DNA of 60,000 nucleotides. Origin: Tubiluchus corallicola (taxonomy: Eukaryota; Priapulida; Priapulimorpha; Priapulimorphida; Tubiluchidae). Within the stretch, counting starts at the first letter, position 1. Each line of letters starts with the position of its first letter. The position numbers were made by a program, and so were the translations under genes. The notes under the pieces were generated by a model. The model ran no database searches, was not told where the DNA came from, and worked only from the letters and a program-made list of their open reading frames with translations. Below are positions 45,963 through 59,436 of this stretch, piece after piece. The stretch spans positions 250,001 through 310,000 of the forward strand of contig JAQGDQ010000131.1 in NCBI GenBank assembly GCA_030141605.1, in the 5' to 3' direction.

Positions 45963-46316
45963 GCTATATATTATATTATATTATATTATATTATATTATA
46001 TTATATTATATTATATTATATTATATTATATTATATTATATTATATTATATTATATTATATTATATTATATTATATTATATTATATTATATTATATTATA
46101 TTATATAATATAATATAATATAATATAATATAATATAATATAATATAATATAATATAATATTATATTATATTATATTATATTATATTATATTATATTATA
46201 TTATATTATATTATATATTATATTATATTATATTATATTATATTATATTATATTATATTATATTATATTATATTATATTATATTATATTATATTATATTA
46301 TATTATATTATATATT
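45963..46316. repeat. (TTATA)n pentanucleotide array with an internally inverted block
   Basis: TTATA units run to about 46105, switch to the complementary orientation (TAATA) until about 46160, and switch back to TTATA to 46316, with one small slip near 46214. Both switch points are perfect palindromes. Confidence 0.97.
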
Positions 46317-46319
46317 AAT

Positions 46320-47960
46320 AGAACAATATCTTTTGTAGTGAATCATTTACTCTTAAAAAAGAGTTTCAAGGAAAGAACAAGCCACTTAGTATATTGGATT
46401 TATATACTGTTATCACTTAAACTTGGAAAAATATAGCAAAAAAAATTTGCAAAAAAATGGTTAGAAAGCATAAATTTAAAATATTGTACCTCTGAATAGA
46501 AATTTTCTGGCGTGGTGGTTGCCGCCATTCACTTGAAAATCGTGACGTAACTGGGAGGCTTCGTGACTTTCCGTAAGCGCGCGTTGCTTGAATTAATTCA
46601 AACTTGTGTAGGTTATCTAATGTTGACGCGAAAATATTGCGAAATTAGCAATCGAACTTATTTTACTTTTGATGAAGATTGACAGTGCGCTATTTTTCTT
46701 CAAGATGAATGACGTCATTTGAAGAAGAATGGGCAATTAAAATGGGAGCGCCGAAGCTTAAAATGATAGCGACTTTAAAGTGATTTACTAATTACACGAG
46801 GTGCGTATTGCAGCTTTTGTACAAAATCCTTCTAACATTTTTCGCGAACATTGATGTAAGCCTAAACTCCTAGAAGGCTTGGCCTTTCCTAAGTTTATGT
46901 TTAACTTCTTTTACTATTTCATATACTTTACATGAGCTATATACATTATAAGTTGCTAATTTGTGGAAGAACATTTTAGTTAGCTTCATTGAATATTTTC
47001 CTGAAACTTTAACTAACCTAAATTATAAGTACAATACATAAACAATTAACTTTAGGCAAAAACCCTGTAAATTTTCTGGTCAGAACAAATGTGCTCATCA
47101 AGTCCAGTGCATTTCAAACATTTCCAATTTTATTTAGTAAACGGATTACTGCTCTGATTGTTGTTTAGTTTTTGTGTAGTAAGAGGTAAAAATATTCCTA
47201 GTATTTCTACAAACTATATTAATTCTTTGATAGGGATTTCCATTTTTGGAATATTTTTGGTTATATTTGAACAATTTAATGATGGAAAAGCACTTTTTCC
47301 TTAGCGTGCAAGATGGCTCGGACGTGAAAAATCTAAACAAAAAACTGCTTAACTTCAAATAAAAACACATTACAATTACAAACTTTTCATAACTCACATG
47401 GTTTAGCTTCATAAACTTCACTAGCAACTTGTCTTAGTTCTGCCTAGGATTGTAAGCCGTAATACCTAAATTAGCAAAAAAGTAGGACCATTACAAACAG
47501 ATCTTCCATTTTTCGCTAAGCGAAAATACCAATTATTTAGATTACACCATTACACAGTTTTGTACATCCTGCTTCCTACTCGATGTATTTCTAACACTCG
47601 CGATCCTTCATCAATAAGAAATTAATGCAAACCGTGTCCTGGTCATTAAGTCTTATCTTGCTCTGCATTGCAACACATTATGCGTAAGTCCTATAAGGAA
47701 GTAATTTTAAACTGATATTAGTGAGGGTATACAATTAGACCAGTATTTTAGCGGCAATTTATTATTTAGGCTGCCAGAGTAAATCACTTCTGATTAGCCG
47801 TGTTAGCCAACTGCATTTCTCTTGGCATGTCCAGTCGATGAATCATATATTTTTTGCAGCATTGTTAATTAATTTTTTAGCATTTTTCTTAGCTGACGAC
47901 ATTCACTAAGAAATAAATTATGAATTGCTTTATAATTAATTAGTTCTCAGTTTTCAGTAT
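46320..47960. other. No gene recognised
   Basis: AT-rich. A more GC-rich stretch at 46500-46770 with GTGACGTAA and TGACGTCA sites could be regulatory or a decayed element, but nothing there is diagnostic. Confidence 0.35.
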
Positions 47961-47975
47961 ATACGTAAGCTTTGT

Positions 47976-48235
<260 letters not shown>

Positions 48236-48239
48236 GGAA

Positions 48240-50400
48240 TTACAGTTCATTGGTATATGTATGCACACATACTGCTTTTACGATGTGAAGCATTAAAGAA
48301 GACGTCTATAGGGAAATAAGTGTAAAGAGATTATAGAAGGTGGTTACTCTTTAATGTACAGCGCAATGAAAGCAGGAGGTTCAAAATTTAAATCCTGGCT
48401 GAAATTGAATTTTTACAGCTTTTTTTTACTAGGAGCTAATTTCCTCTTCTGAAGTTAAAATGAATAAAATAAACACATATTATATACTGTATTTACGTTG
48501 ATTATCCAATTGTATGTACGGATAAAATTAATAGTAGGCCTGCTGTTCGTGTTTTAGTGTACACTGCCACTGCCACTGCCACCATAGTTATCCAACTTTT
48601 GAGGTCCAATGTTATGTTGATCAAAGACGTGCTTTAAGAATATTATGAAACAGTGGCATCAGTTTTTTCTTAAAAACCGTATGTGTGCTGTGGTGTTTAA
48701 TGGAATTACAATCCAATTAAGTTACCAGAACTTTTATAGCAAGTTGGCAATTTTTGTTGTAGTATTAAATGTGTCTGTGCTGTTGTGTTAATTCTTTCAT
48801 TTGCAATGTCAGAACGTGAAAAGAAAAAGGTTTTTGAAGAAAAGAACGAGGTTTTTGAACATAGTTGAAAATTTCATTATTACAATTTTATATAGTCACG
48901 AAAGTGTACAATATATAATTTTTATAGAATTTACAACCATTTAATAAAGAAATTTGAAAAAAATATAATCGTTATAAGGTACACAGCGTATTATTTAATT
49001 ACAATAACAAATATCAGGCCCTCGTTAAATTTCCTAATTATTTTAATTAAAATCTTAATTATTATCACAAGCAAAGAAACGTTTATAAAAGTAAATGATG
49101 AGAAGAAACACAATAAAGCAGAATGTAATTTCGCTTATGTAGATAATAAATATTTTGAAGTTAACTACTAATAGCTTCTGAAAAATAGGTGCTTGTTGCT
49201 ACTGCATTACAGACAAGATATGAACAAATTTGAAGTACGATTCAAAGATGGCGCTAAAACATATGCAATGTCTAGAGTGCCTGTAATATATATGTACTCA
49301 AAGCAATGTCTACTCAACGTCACTTTATCACTAGTTTCATTATAACGATATTATTCCTAGGATAAAAAATGAAAAGAGAAAAATAGCACTGAAATTAGTG
49401 AAAACGTATTTGCATGCCTTTATTATATAGTGAATACGTGTTTTACAGGTACACATTCGACTAATTTTCACCGATAGACAAATACAAATAGACAAATGCT
49501 TCTTCTTTCTATAAAAGTTCTTGCTCTGCTCTAATTTCATGGTTGATCTCTATAAATAGAAAAACTACTTTATGCACCAAAAGTTTCTTACGAGAGTGCA
49601 AGTGCTGTAGAAAATACCAATACCAAGATGCAAATGTTTGCACATAGGTGCCAGATTCATATCTATGGTAGTCTGCATAGGTCAAGGAGCTCAATGTATG
49701 TGTAAGCAGTTTTATAAACATCTTTTGAATAAAACGTGTCAAGTAAAAAGGTCGTTTCAGGCATATTGTTATATGTGTATCAGCAGCGCTAAAAGTAAGT
49801 CATTCCAACTGCTGTTGTTATACTTTATCTAATTCGTTAGTTTATTTAGTGCCTTTTGGCTATTAAAATGACCGAAAACAAATAAATAATATGAACAACT
49901 GCAATTCGTCAGAACAAATATCAGAATAAACAAAATGCGGCTTTACACGAACTGCAACAATCGCCAATACACTGTAGTTGCCAGTGCACTCGTGCTTATA
50001 CGTCCAATTAGGACTATGCAGGATATTTTTAAATACACTTCATCTACAATGCCTGAGAGTGGCGAAGGCCCAGCTACGAAAGATTTTCGCCACAGAATAA
50101 GTTTTAAGTTTGGCATGAGCCAAGGAGCTTTAAAAGTCTGAAAAATGAGGGTTATGACCGCATAATTTCACTCAATCGTTCTGTCACTCCTTTTTGCTCT
50201 TATGTATACGACTTTGGGTAGGACACATTTCGACATGAGTCAATGCTCATTTGAAATCATTCCACTGATTTCTGCATGTTTTGGATTGCTTCCAAAATCG
50301 CTTGCAGTGTTGCATGTATACTGTTTTATGTACATGTATGTATTTATTTAATTAGTTGCCTTAAAACTCGCTGCAGTTGTTTCGACAAATACAAGTGAAC
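48240..50400. other. No gene recognised; downstream of the receptor gene
   Basis: AT-rich DNA with scattered short frames on both strands and no motif. The segment nearest 50400 likely contains the receptor 3' UTR. Confidence 0.4.
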
Positions 50401-50411
50401 CATTTATCATT

Positions 50412-51782
50412 TCACACTGTAGATTTTTTATCACAATCATTCATATCTAAATGCGTGCTTAGTTCAGAGTTGTGAGGTAATACAGGAGATGCAGAGACAG
50501 GCACGCCGAGATGGTTACCCAGTGTGGTCAATTCGGTTCTACCTGTTGCGGTTGGCTCCCTATTACCATTCTTGTGCAAATTAACAGCAGAGTAAGTGCA
50601 CCCATCTCTTGTCACTGTTGTATTGATCCGCAAAGAACCCTCCTCTTGTCTGCTCTTACAACAAAAGTGACTCCACATGCGACTAAAGAGCGAGCCGATT
50701 TCATTCCGTATGGAGTTGTTAAGCCAACCATACAGGAGTGGATTCCAACATGCCGAACTCATGGCAATGGCATGACAAACGGCAAACGGCAAGTTGCCAT
50801 TAACGGCTGTCAGGCTGAGTAATTGCGGCTTGAAGTCTGCTATTAAATTGTATATGTTTAGTGGCAACCAACTTATGGCAAAGATGACAGTAATGGCGAC
50901 CAGCACATGTGCAGTGCGATTGGTGCGCCGTCTTTCCTTTTCTTGTTTGGCGGCACTTTGGGAATTAATGTTGGCACACATGGTTCTTCGATGGTACTTT
51001 AGGAATGCGGTTATTCGGGCATGTGCAATGCTGACAGTTATGACCGGAAGAAGATACTGAATCACCATCACCCCAATGACTGCAACTGTCTTAATTACTG
51101 TATTTGGTGGAAAAGTTTCCACACACTTTTCATACATGATTATACCTAAATCATCGGCACCTGGTGTTACCACATCTGTGTAAAGAATCCATGGCACAGA
51201 TAATAGAAAACCGAGTGCCCAAGTTATGGAAATTTTAAGAATGTTGCCTCTGGAAGTACTAGATGTCTTTGACGAAGACGTTACAATCACGTTATACCGA
51301 TCCAGTGCAATGGCCGAAAAACTAAATGTGGAAACAAACACGTTCGTGGCTTGAAATGTTGGTACCATCTTACACAAAACTCTACCATAAGGCCAATCCC
51401 AACGAATTAGTGTGATCAACGTGAAAGGCATGCATATGACGCAGAGTGTTAAATCAGAAACAGACAAGTTTGCTATGTACAGGTTCCTGGCTGTCCTTAA
51501 CCCAGGATTGTTGGATATGACATAAATCATGGTCAAGTTTCCTAACAAACTGATGACTCCCAGTATCAAATACACAGCAATCAGAGTCGCCTTGAAGACT
51601 GGCGTGAACAACTCCCTGTTAGTGAACTGTTCCTTGTACTCTTTGAGAATCCTGTTAAAGTCATCCTCGCTGAAGTTGGACAAGTCGAAGTGTGTGATAT
51701 TGCTGCTGAAGTTGATGGACATGGCTCCTAGTTGCAGCTGTTGCAGATCCAGCTCCTCCAAATGGAATTCAATTGTAGACAT
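50412..51782 (-). CDS. Class A GPCR, neuropeptide F/Y receptor family
   Basis: A complete 456-residue single-exon frame. The extracellular N-terminus has N-glycosylation sites at N24, N28 and N36. Seven membrane segments begin at about residue 63 and end near 355. Landmarks: GN in TM1 (81-82), LSVSD (106-110) in TM2, WPYG (130-133) and Cys137 paired with Cys220, QATNVFVSTFSFSAIALDRY (144-163), SWLPLNIYN (304-312) in TM6, NPLLYGW (347-353) in TM7 and a CC pair (374-375) for palmitoylation. WPYGxxLCKxVPxxQ, SWLPLN and NPLLYGW are characteristic of NPY/NPF receptors, usually Gi/o-coupled. In protostomes the expected ligand is neuropeptide F; related short-NPF or leucokinin-type receptors cannot be fully excluded. 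TM6 has S-W-L-P where CWxP is usual. A splice acceptor (CTTTTCAG, 51807) 24 bp upstream of the ATG points to a 5' UTR intron. Confidence 0.92.
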   Translation of the reverse strand: MSTIEFHLEELDLQQLQLGAMSINFSSNITHFDLSNFSEDDFNRILKEYKEQFTNRELFTPVFKATLIAVYLILGVISLLGNLTMIYVISNNPGLRTARNLYIANLSVSDLTLCVICMPFTLITLIRWDWPYGRVLCKMVPTFQATNVFVSTFSFSAIALDRYNVIVTSSSKTSSTSRGNILKISITWALGFLLSVPWILYTDVVTPGADDLGIIMYEKCVETFPPNTVIKTVAVIGVMVIQYLLPVITVSIAHARITAFLKYHRRTMCANINSQSAAKQEKERRRTNRTAHVLVAITVIFAISWLPLNIYNLIADFKPQLLSLTAVNGNLPFAVCHAIAMSSACWNPLLYGWLNNSIRNEIGSLFSRMWSHFCCKSRQEEGSLRINTTVTRDGCTYSAVNLHKNGNREPTATGRTELTTLGNHLGVPVSASPVLPHNSELSTHLDMNDCDKKSTV

Positions 51783-51805
51783 GATGACAGGTGGTGTTTT
51801 AAGAA

Positions 51806-52870
51806 CCTGAAAAGAGAAGAAAGAACAGTGTTAATTGCTCAATTCAAAATGAAAATGTAATTAAATGTTTTCAATGTTTTCCCTCCTTCACATTCATATG
51901 TTTGTCTTTATAACAGTTTGTATAATTCGTATCAATTTAATTTCTGTCTCTGAAAACTATAGAAGTATAGAAATAGCGATAAGTTAACCGAAATTGAGAT
52001 TACACTTGTGTATTCTTAGAAGCCTTCAAGCCTGCCATAGCTTGACATTTATAACAGGCAATAGTAAATCTGAATTAAGCAGAATGGTTGTACTGTGTTG
52101 CAAAAATAGTTGTCCACTATAAAAAATTTGTTTCACCAAAGTCTGGGGTTTTGCTTTTTTATGCAGTGAGCCTGGCTAAGCCATCCGTCGCAGAGCCAGA
52201 GATCGATTGCCTTTTTGTTACAAAATGACTAGTCCTCAGCTTCATACCGGAATCTAATTAGCTCTGTGAAAGTTGACTGAACTAAACGCATAAATTTGGT
52301 CCCAACACAAATCTAGAATCTCATCCTTTTAGTTTTTACAGGTTTTAAACACGATGCCAATCAAGTGCTTATAAAGCGTATTTTAAACGGGCAACCCCAC
52401 TTGGCCATATATTGCAAAAGCATTCAGTACGACCACTGAAAAATGGTAAAATTTGTTCAAATTATGTTTTGCCTATGCCCCGTACATTGGCCTTCTCTTT
52501 CCATGTTGTTATAGACATATAAAAATATAATTGAGCGTTATCGAAAAACCTTATGCTATAGTAGACTCGAACTATAGACATGTCATGTCATTTTTCAGTA
52601 AGTATCTTTTTGAATTCTATAACCATCTGGATTGTTATCGTAAAGTATGCCTCTTTCAATTCTCTAGTTATTCTCCTTACTTTTAGAACTTTTACTACCG
52701 AATGTTAACAGCTAAATAATATGCATAGGAACCTATAATTTCTTAACAGCAAGAAAAGATATCAGTTGGCACAAATATCCGACATTAAAGGATTTTTTTA
52801 ATTTTTTGATTAAAACAACATTTCAACTGCTGTGACCATCTAGCAGTGATCGTCAGGGAATTACAGTTAA
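51806..52870. other. Receptor 5' UTR intron and upstream DNA
   Basis: On the minus strand a polypyrimidine tract and AG end at 51807, so the transcript should begin further upstream. The first exon was not located. No coding sequence seen. Confidence 0.4.
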
Positions 52871-53260
52871 CAGAATATTGTACATTGTACAGTGTGGAGT
52901 TCACATTTGTTAAAAGACATTGACCTTATTGAAAATGTACAGAGACATTTCACTGAACGCCTTTTCGCAAGATGCGGTTTCGCTAAAGCCTCGTACCCTG
53001 AGAGGCTGAAAATGTTAGACCTAGAACCACTAGAATTGTGTTACCTCCAGAATAAATTTGTTACGTGTTTTGAAACTATTCATCATGAAAAGGACCCAAA
53101 TACAGACCTTTTTTCATAGAGTGCCTACCTTTACTAGAGGTCACAATCTATACTTGTATGTAAAATATTGAGGAACTGCATTTCTTCTCCAGAAGAGTTT
53201 AATATACGTACAAACAAGGCGTTTATTCAAGACAAGAGTTAAAAATATCAGCCTCATATC
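52870..53260 (+). mobile_element. LINE (CR1/L2-like) C-terminal relic
   Basis: The plus frame 52883-53119 reads VWSSHLLKDIDLIENVQRHF, then TERLFARCGF, SYPERLKMLDLEPLELCYL. This is the conserved block 'WSPxxxKDIxLIExVQRRFTKRL...SYxERLxxLxLxxLExRR' after the reverse transcriptase of CR1/L2/jockey-type elements. After a stop, a shifted frame continues TRGHNLYLYV. Dead fragment. Confidence 0.85.
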
Positions 53261-54229
53261 AATGTCAATATTTAATTTTTGATAAACACATGTAAGTAGG
53301 GAAACATCTTTGTGTTGTTGGACTTAGAACATGACACAACCTTTTCTCTTTTAGGTTTTGTATTTTAATAGACCTTGTATTTTAATGTTATTATACTGTT
53401 TTTAGGTTTTACTATGTTTTAGTTAGTTTTAACTTCTCGTCTTTTTACATAAAATGTTTTTCTATACCATGGGCTAAGTGAGAATGAATAATTTAATTAA
53501 ATAGATTTCAAATAAATAAGGAACTGCCAAAACCAAAGCATTATGACAAAAAACTTGGTCTTTCGTAATTTGAAATCGTTGCTCACTTACTGTTGATGAC
53601 TGCTAGAGAGCAGTTGAAACATTGTTTTAATAAAGAACGTTTAAATAATTCTTAATTGTGGGAATATTTGTATATTAAGGGACGCGCACATGCAGGAATG
53701 ATATAATAATAATGAGCTGTTGTGTGAATAGAAACAGCAAGATAGTGAGCGATTTGAGAATGTTTTTGCTATTATTCGCTCTTATACATCATAGAAGCTA
53801 GTGTCCTATAGTTACGATAGGATAGTTATGTCCTGTGTGAATTTACGATGCCAAGTAATGGTTCCCGGATAAGCTGGTCGTTATAACTGGGCTATGAAAA
53901 CGGCTAGCCCATAGATGAAATGGGCTCATCTCTCGTAAACCTGGGACTTCAGTCCACGCACTTATATATAATTTTGGCACATATGCGGGTGTCAACACGT
54001 TCACATTATCAACACCATGAATCTTTCTGCCACAAATAACGATGTTGCAGACTTGCAGTATTGCAGTGTTGCAGTGTTGTTGTCTACCGGGGTTTGGATT
54101 ATTTTGCAAACATTATGCAGACTATGCGTCTATCAGAATTCTATCGGAATAAGAAAAATAGCTCCTATCTGAATACTTATAAAGGACTTAGCGATGTCTA
54201 AGGATTAACTGGTAAACCCATCATACGTA

Positions 54230-54720
54230 TGGATATCCATAAAGTAGACAAGGCGCAATGCAGCATGGTCTACATGGTCGTAGTCTACTCCTTGCAAGAC
54301 TGAAGACTAAAAACTTATTGAAGGTTAAAATACATTGTCCGAATTTGTTTGATAGGCGAAACGCCAATCAAATGTAAATCATCTTATGTATGTAGATGAC
54401 ACGAGCCTAGTAGCGATGCTCTGCCCTACGTTATAAGTCGACTATAAGTCTTACAGGGAATCTATAAGAATCTATTATGCAAAGGAGCACGAAACTGTAA
54501 TTAACTTCATTTCAAAACCACAAAACCACAAAGTCTCACTGGACATTCCCGTGGGCCAAGTAAATTTAATCCCAAAATCTGCACTGAGGAAACATACCTA
54601 GGGAGCTGACTCTAAAGTACAGATGTAAAATCGCTGCCTAGCAATTATAGAAAAGGGCTTGTATATAGACGTAAATTAAAGTCGCGGTAGTAGACTTGTG
54701 AAGCCAGGTAGATTCAGGTT
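54230..54720 (+). mobile_element. Non-LTR retrotransposon reverse transcriptase relic
   Basis: A plus frame near 54378 reads HLMYVDDTSLVA (YADD box as YVDD), followed in another frame by AKEHETVINFISKPQNHK, the usual segment after the catalytic box, and YLGS in a further shift. Many stops and frameshifts. Confidence 0.6.
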
Positions 54721-57700
54721 GAATCGTAGATAGAAACTGTTCAACATAATCATCTGCGCAGTTACAATTAACTATCATGAAGGGGGAAATATCTTTGTTA
54801 AGGGTTCATACGTAAAAAGTATTCACAGCTAACTTGCATATAAACTAAATCTTTTGCGCGTCCTGTCCTCTTCTCGGGCGTATTATCCAGTCAAGGGTGA
54901 GCTATACTTATCCAAATTCACCAATGAGAATTAAATAGTAAACCAAACTAACGAAATTAAACTAATAATTTCATAACAATTATTATGTTCTATTAAACTG
55001 CTTTTATTCTTCAGTTGGACTTGCAAGCTTGAAACTTGTTTTGGTGGTTTCCAGATAAAACGAAAATTGACCAGAATTTTGATTCACTGTTGTTTTTTAT
55101 CCAATTACTGTGCCCGCGATAATATTTCTCCCAATTACGCTGCTTAAGTCTAATGATAACATAGAAAAACGCATAATTTGTTTTTCTCCAAAAATCTCAA
55201 ATCTCTAGGCGCATCGTCATTTTTCGTCATTCATCTCAGTTTTCACCGAGATGTACATTTCTCATCTTGCCCCAAAGGAATCCTCTTTACGCAACAAAGC
55301 CTTAAACTCGCATTAGTGCTGAAAAACTAGCTGATGTGAAGAAAGATGGGTATTATTGTGAAACCACTTTTTTCATGGTTGTTTTCTGCATTCTGACATG
55401 AAAATATTCAGCGTTAATGAGTAAGCACTGTTAGACATTGCTACTGCACATTGCATTCCGACACGCTTCTTTCGATAGTCTTTAGATACATAAATACTGT
55501 TACACTTCAATTATCGTTATTGTCACAGTACTCTATGTGACATAGCCAAAGAAGAAATTTACCATTATACATTAATTATAGTTAGATATACTTACTAGAA
55601 GATTAAACTAGTCTGCAATGCAAAGCATTTGGCTGCTCGATTATTCTGTTTTTTTCTACCCTTCTGCCCAGCTATTTTATTTAGAACACCATTTACCCTT
55701 GTCATAGAATCCGAGTTGTTTCGTAATATACGTTATTCAGAACAACATTTACTGTTGTCGCCATCCGTTTTTTCGGTAAAAATTTAGAATACTAAGTGAT
55801 CCTGTTGTGACGTCACAACATTAAAAACTGATAAAACTGATTCAGTGTTGACTAACAACGAGAACCACGACAACAACATCAAGTGAATGCGAAACAGACC
55901 TCTTTACAGAGTTACTCCGCAAGCTAGTAACCCATAAAGTCGTCACAATAACTGAGTGAAACGTTATGTACAGAGTCTCACAAATATATTACCAGCTATA
56001 AAAACACCCAATACGGCCAGTATTCCTTTGTAAGATAAGTTACATCACCCGCAAAGATTAGTAATATTTGTTTGTCAGCTATTGTTAACAAATTCTGCGT
56101 CAGTATTAAGCAGAGGATATACGCAAATACTTGACTGATTGATTTTTTTGCATTTAATGTTACCAAGATGTGGCTGCCAATTTTTTAGTCAGTTATAGTT
56201 CCGGTGGTTAGAGAACCTTTATAGACTGCAGTAAAAGACACGTATGTCTATAGTAAAATCCTGAGCTTTACCCTTTTATTGCAAAAGCAATGTTAGACGT
56301 AAGTCAGATTCTCACTTGTTTTAGCAGGCGTTGCTGCACCAAACCACAAGCAGCGCAGCCTGGTACCTGAACTCAGCGGTTTCTCTCATTAAAAATGGGC
56401 AGCATTAAACATAATTGCCCCGAATGATGGGTTTAGAAAACTGACCCGCGTCATTTAAATGACAAACAAGAGAACAAGACCAAATTAATGAACCGCCTCT
56501 TTCAGCGAAACGCAAACAGTGATATTGGAGTAATTAATACTTCAAAATGCATCACCGTCGTGTTTTGATGGTGATACTGATGTAATTGGTTCCTGCTACA
56601 CCACAGCTACTATTCATGCTTTAATGCTCGATTATCAAGTCAGCTAGGCAAACTTATTTGCTTAAATTTTAAAATGCGATTAGCAAAGCATGTAAATGTC
56701 ATCTGCATTAAATTTTACAGAATATTCGCCATTATTTAAGTCCCCAGAAGACTTAATAAAATACAGAGGATTATATTTTACACACAATGGATGTCGTATA
56801 GCATGTTCTCGGGTGGATCTGTTCAAGAATTATTTTCTTAGTCAATGGTACTGTAGTGGCTCTGGCTGACAAAAACACATTGGGAAAGCTAAATCGCAAG
56901 TGACCGTTTGCAGCAGCATATATCGTACATCGAACATATTTTCTTTATATTTTTAGACAGTGTGAAGTTCTCGAATTACAGAAAATTGGTACCAGATTAT
57001 CACTGGTTACAAATGTTGCTCCACTTATAATGTTCAGGTGTAAAATATCTTCTAAAAAATTCAGAATATTATTGATCAGTACAGTTCACATTTAATCTTC
57101 AGATGACCTGTATCCTCGAAACAAAATCTACCTAATTTCTTCAAGGGCTTTTATTTGCTATGACATTCGTGGTTTAAAATGATTTAAATACCAATACTTT
57201 TGTAGAACCGCAAAAACAGCAATGAAATCACTTCCAGCTAGTATGTAAATTACTTCCGTCGGCAATTTTTAGTCACATGAAACTTTTCTAAAGCCTTTTT
57301 GTCGCCCTGATTTTCAAAACTTATTTAGCCTCGAATCAAACAAAGTAGGAGAAATTCCAGAATAACTGCAAAAACTAAGAATGAACGTCCATTAAGCTTG
57401 CCGTGACGCCCAAGGTCAGAGGTTACCACATTACCATTGCATACTTGCCATATTGTAGGTTTACAAAAATTTGAAATTTAGCAAATAAGGGGAAGCTCCA
57501 TTTTATCTTTATTATTTTGCTTTTGCTGGCCTATAAACTAAAAAATATATGAAGGCGGAAACGCCACACTCACGCTGCAAAGCCTAAAATAAACAGACTA
57601 CATTTTCCATTTGTGGAAGGAAGTAACGGCAGCTATAACATCAAACTATTAAATTACTAGGAAAACAGGTGCGTGATGCGGGAAGATGTACGCTTTTTTC

Positions 57701-58270
57701 TTGCAGCTTTTGTGAGAAATTTTAGAAGGTTATAAAGTCGCAAAGTCATCTGAGTAATTCGCCAAGGAAGCGAACAAATTGCGAACGCACCAAACGATGT
57801 ATAAAATCACTGACTACGTGATCTTGATGGCCAATTACTCTTTCCAGGTTTTGCTAATATCCGTTCTAATAATGCGTTACTCACTAACATGAAGATTGGT
57901 AAGAATGTATTAGTAACAGAACCTATCATAAATAGCTTGTACTCATTCCTGTCTACAACAACAACGACGATTACAACGCATTTAAGCCCCACTCTTGGAA
58001 TGGGTCCAGTTACATGCACTATATTTGGAAGCACTGAAATTAAAACACTGACTAACTGTATAGTCTATAAGAACATTATTCTGCTTTCGGCTTGAATAGC
58101 CTTGCATCTTATTTGTAAGAGAGGGAGTGTCGCTAACGATTAATAATCCATCACCTAGTCAGTTTAATGTGTCATACTATTTACATGAAAAACCAAATAA
58201 GCGCAGCAAAAACGAATGCAATAAGCGAAGTAAATTACAGGTAAAACACTGTAGAAAAAACTGCACGACA
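54720..58270. other. No gene recognised
   Basis: Long AT-rich stretch without exon-like frames. It contains a perfect palindrome at 55803-55820 around TGACGTCA. A GC-richer patch at 56330-56560 shows no coding frame. Confidence 0.4.
55803..55820. promoter_or_regulatory. 18-bp perfect palindrome containing a CRE (TGACGTCA)
   Basis: TGTTGTGACGTCACAACA is its own reverse complement and includes the full cAMP-response-element core. No gene is recognised nearby, so any regulatory function is speculative. Confidence 0.4.
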
Positions 58271-58273
58271 AAT

Positions 58274-58275
<2 letters not shown>

Positions 58276-58352
<77 letters not shown>
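58276..58352. repeat. (CT)n microsatellite
   Basis: About 38 perfect CT dinucleotides. Confidence 0.98.
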
Positions 58353-58353
<1 letters not shown>

Positions 58354-59436
58354 GCTTTTTCATTCACCAAGCTGGTCTCTTATGATGTCATCGAATGAAA
58401 AATACTTCAAGTTTAATAGCCTCATTAATACAGGGGGGAAGTTAAAACAAATTATACTCAAAAGTAATCGCAGGTGGATATAATCGCACGCAGTTTCTAA
58501 AGTTAATCATTATAACATTTCTTGTTTAATGTGTTTTTCTATTTTTTCCACCCCTTCCAACAACATTTACTCAACATGACGTTCCGGAAATCCGCTCCTA
58601 TATTCAACTAATCACTGTTAGATAGCATATTATATATAAGAAGAGAAATACACATTTTAACATTTTATTTCTCTCTCCTTGATGTACTTAGCTTGATTTG
58701 TTGAAAACTGTTTTATTGTTTGTAAAACTTTTATTTCCGCGAGCTTTTATTGAAGATTTAAATGAGCATGACTTTCCACTCCTTATTGTCACGAATCAAA
58801 AGTCAACGAAGTTCTTGAAGAATTGAGTCATGACACAATTCTTTTCAGAAACCAACATTAGTCGTACCCATGCCTGTTTTTGGCCCTCAGTAAGTAACGC
58901 TGCAAATAACGGCAACTGAATATTAAGATAAGTGCTGTTTACTCAATATTAAAATTAATGTTCTATTAAAATTAATGTTCTTTCTTTTTATTATTTTTCT
59001 TTTTCTTTTTATTTTAACTAATACACATAGTACTATATTACAGACATTTACAACACACATATAAAATTATCGATAAGGCAAATTAAAAAATAACTAGAAT
59101 TAACTAAAATACATATTAATTTTTACTTGCAAGTAGGCCTACAGTACACGGTTTCTTAATCTATAGCAGCTCTTCCTTATTAAAACTTTAAGCTGTGGAA
59201 CATTATTATGCGCACATATATAAGAGGTTCTCGTACCTAATTCACAATTATTAAGAGCGTCATTTACACGTCGATCTGAGTTTATATCTGTCTGAGGACA
59301 TCCATATGCTACTACAATAAATTCCACTTCAATACGATTTGAAAAACGTACGTTTCACTTCATCTAAGCAAAAGTAAAATTTACTATATAGTCTATTAGG
59401 TCTTGTATAGACTAATTTACCTGGTTAACAATGGTG

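Noticed and set aside
45920-46108. Ile/Leu/Tyr repeat frame
   Set aside because: Translation of the (TTATA)n array.
50511-51060. Plus-strand frames of 88-103 codons
   Set aside because: Antisense shadows of the receptor gene.
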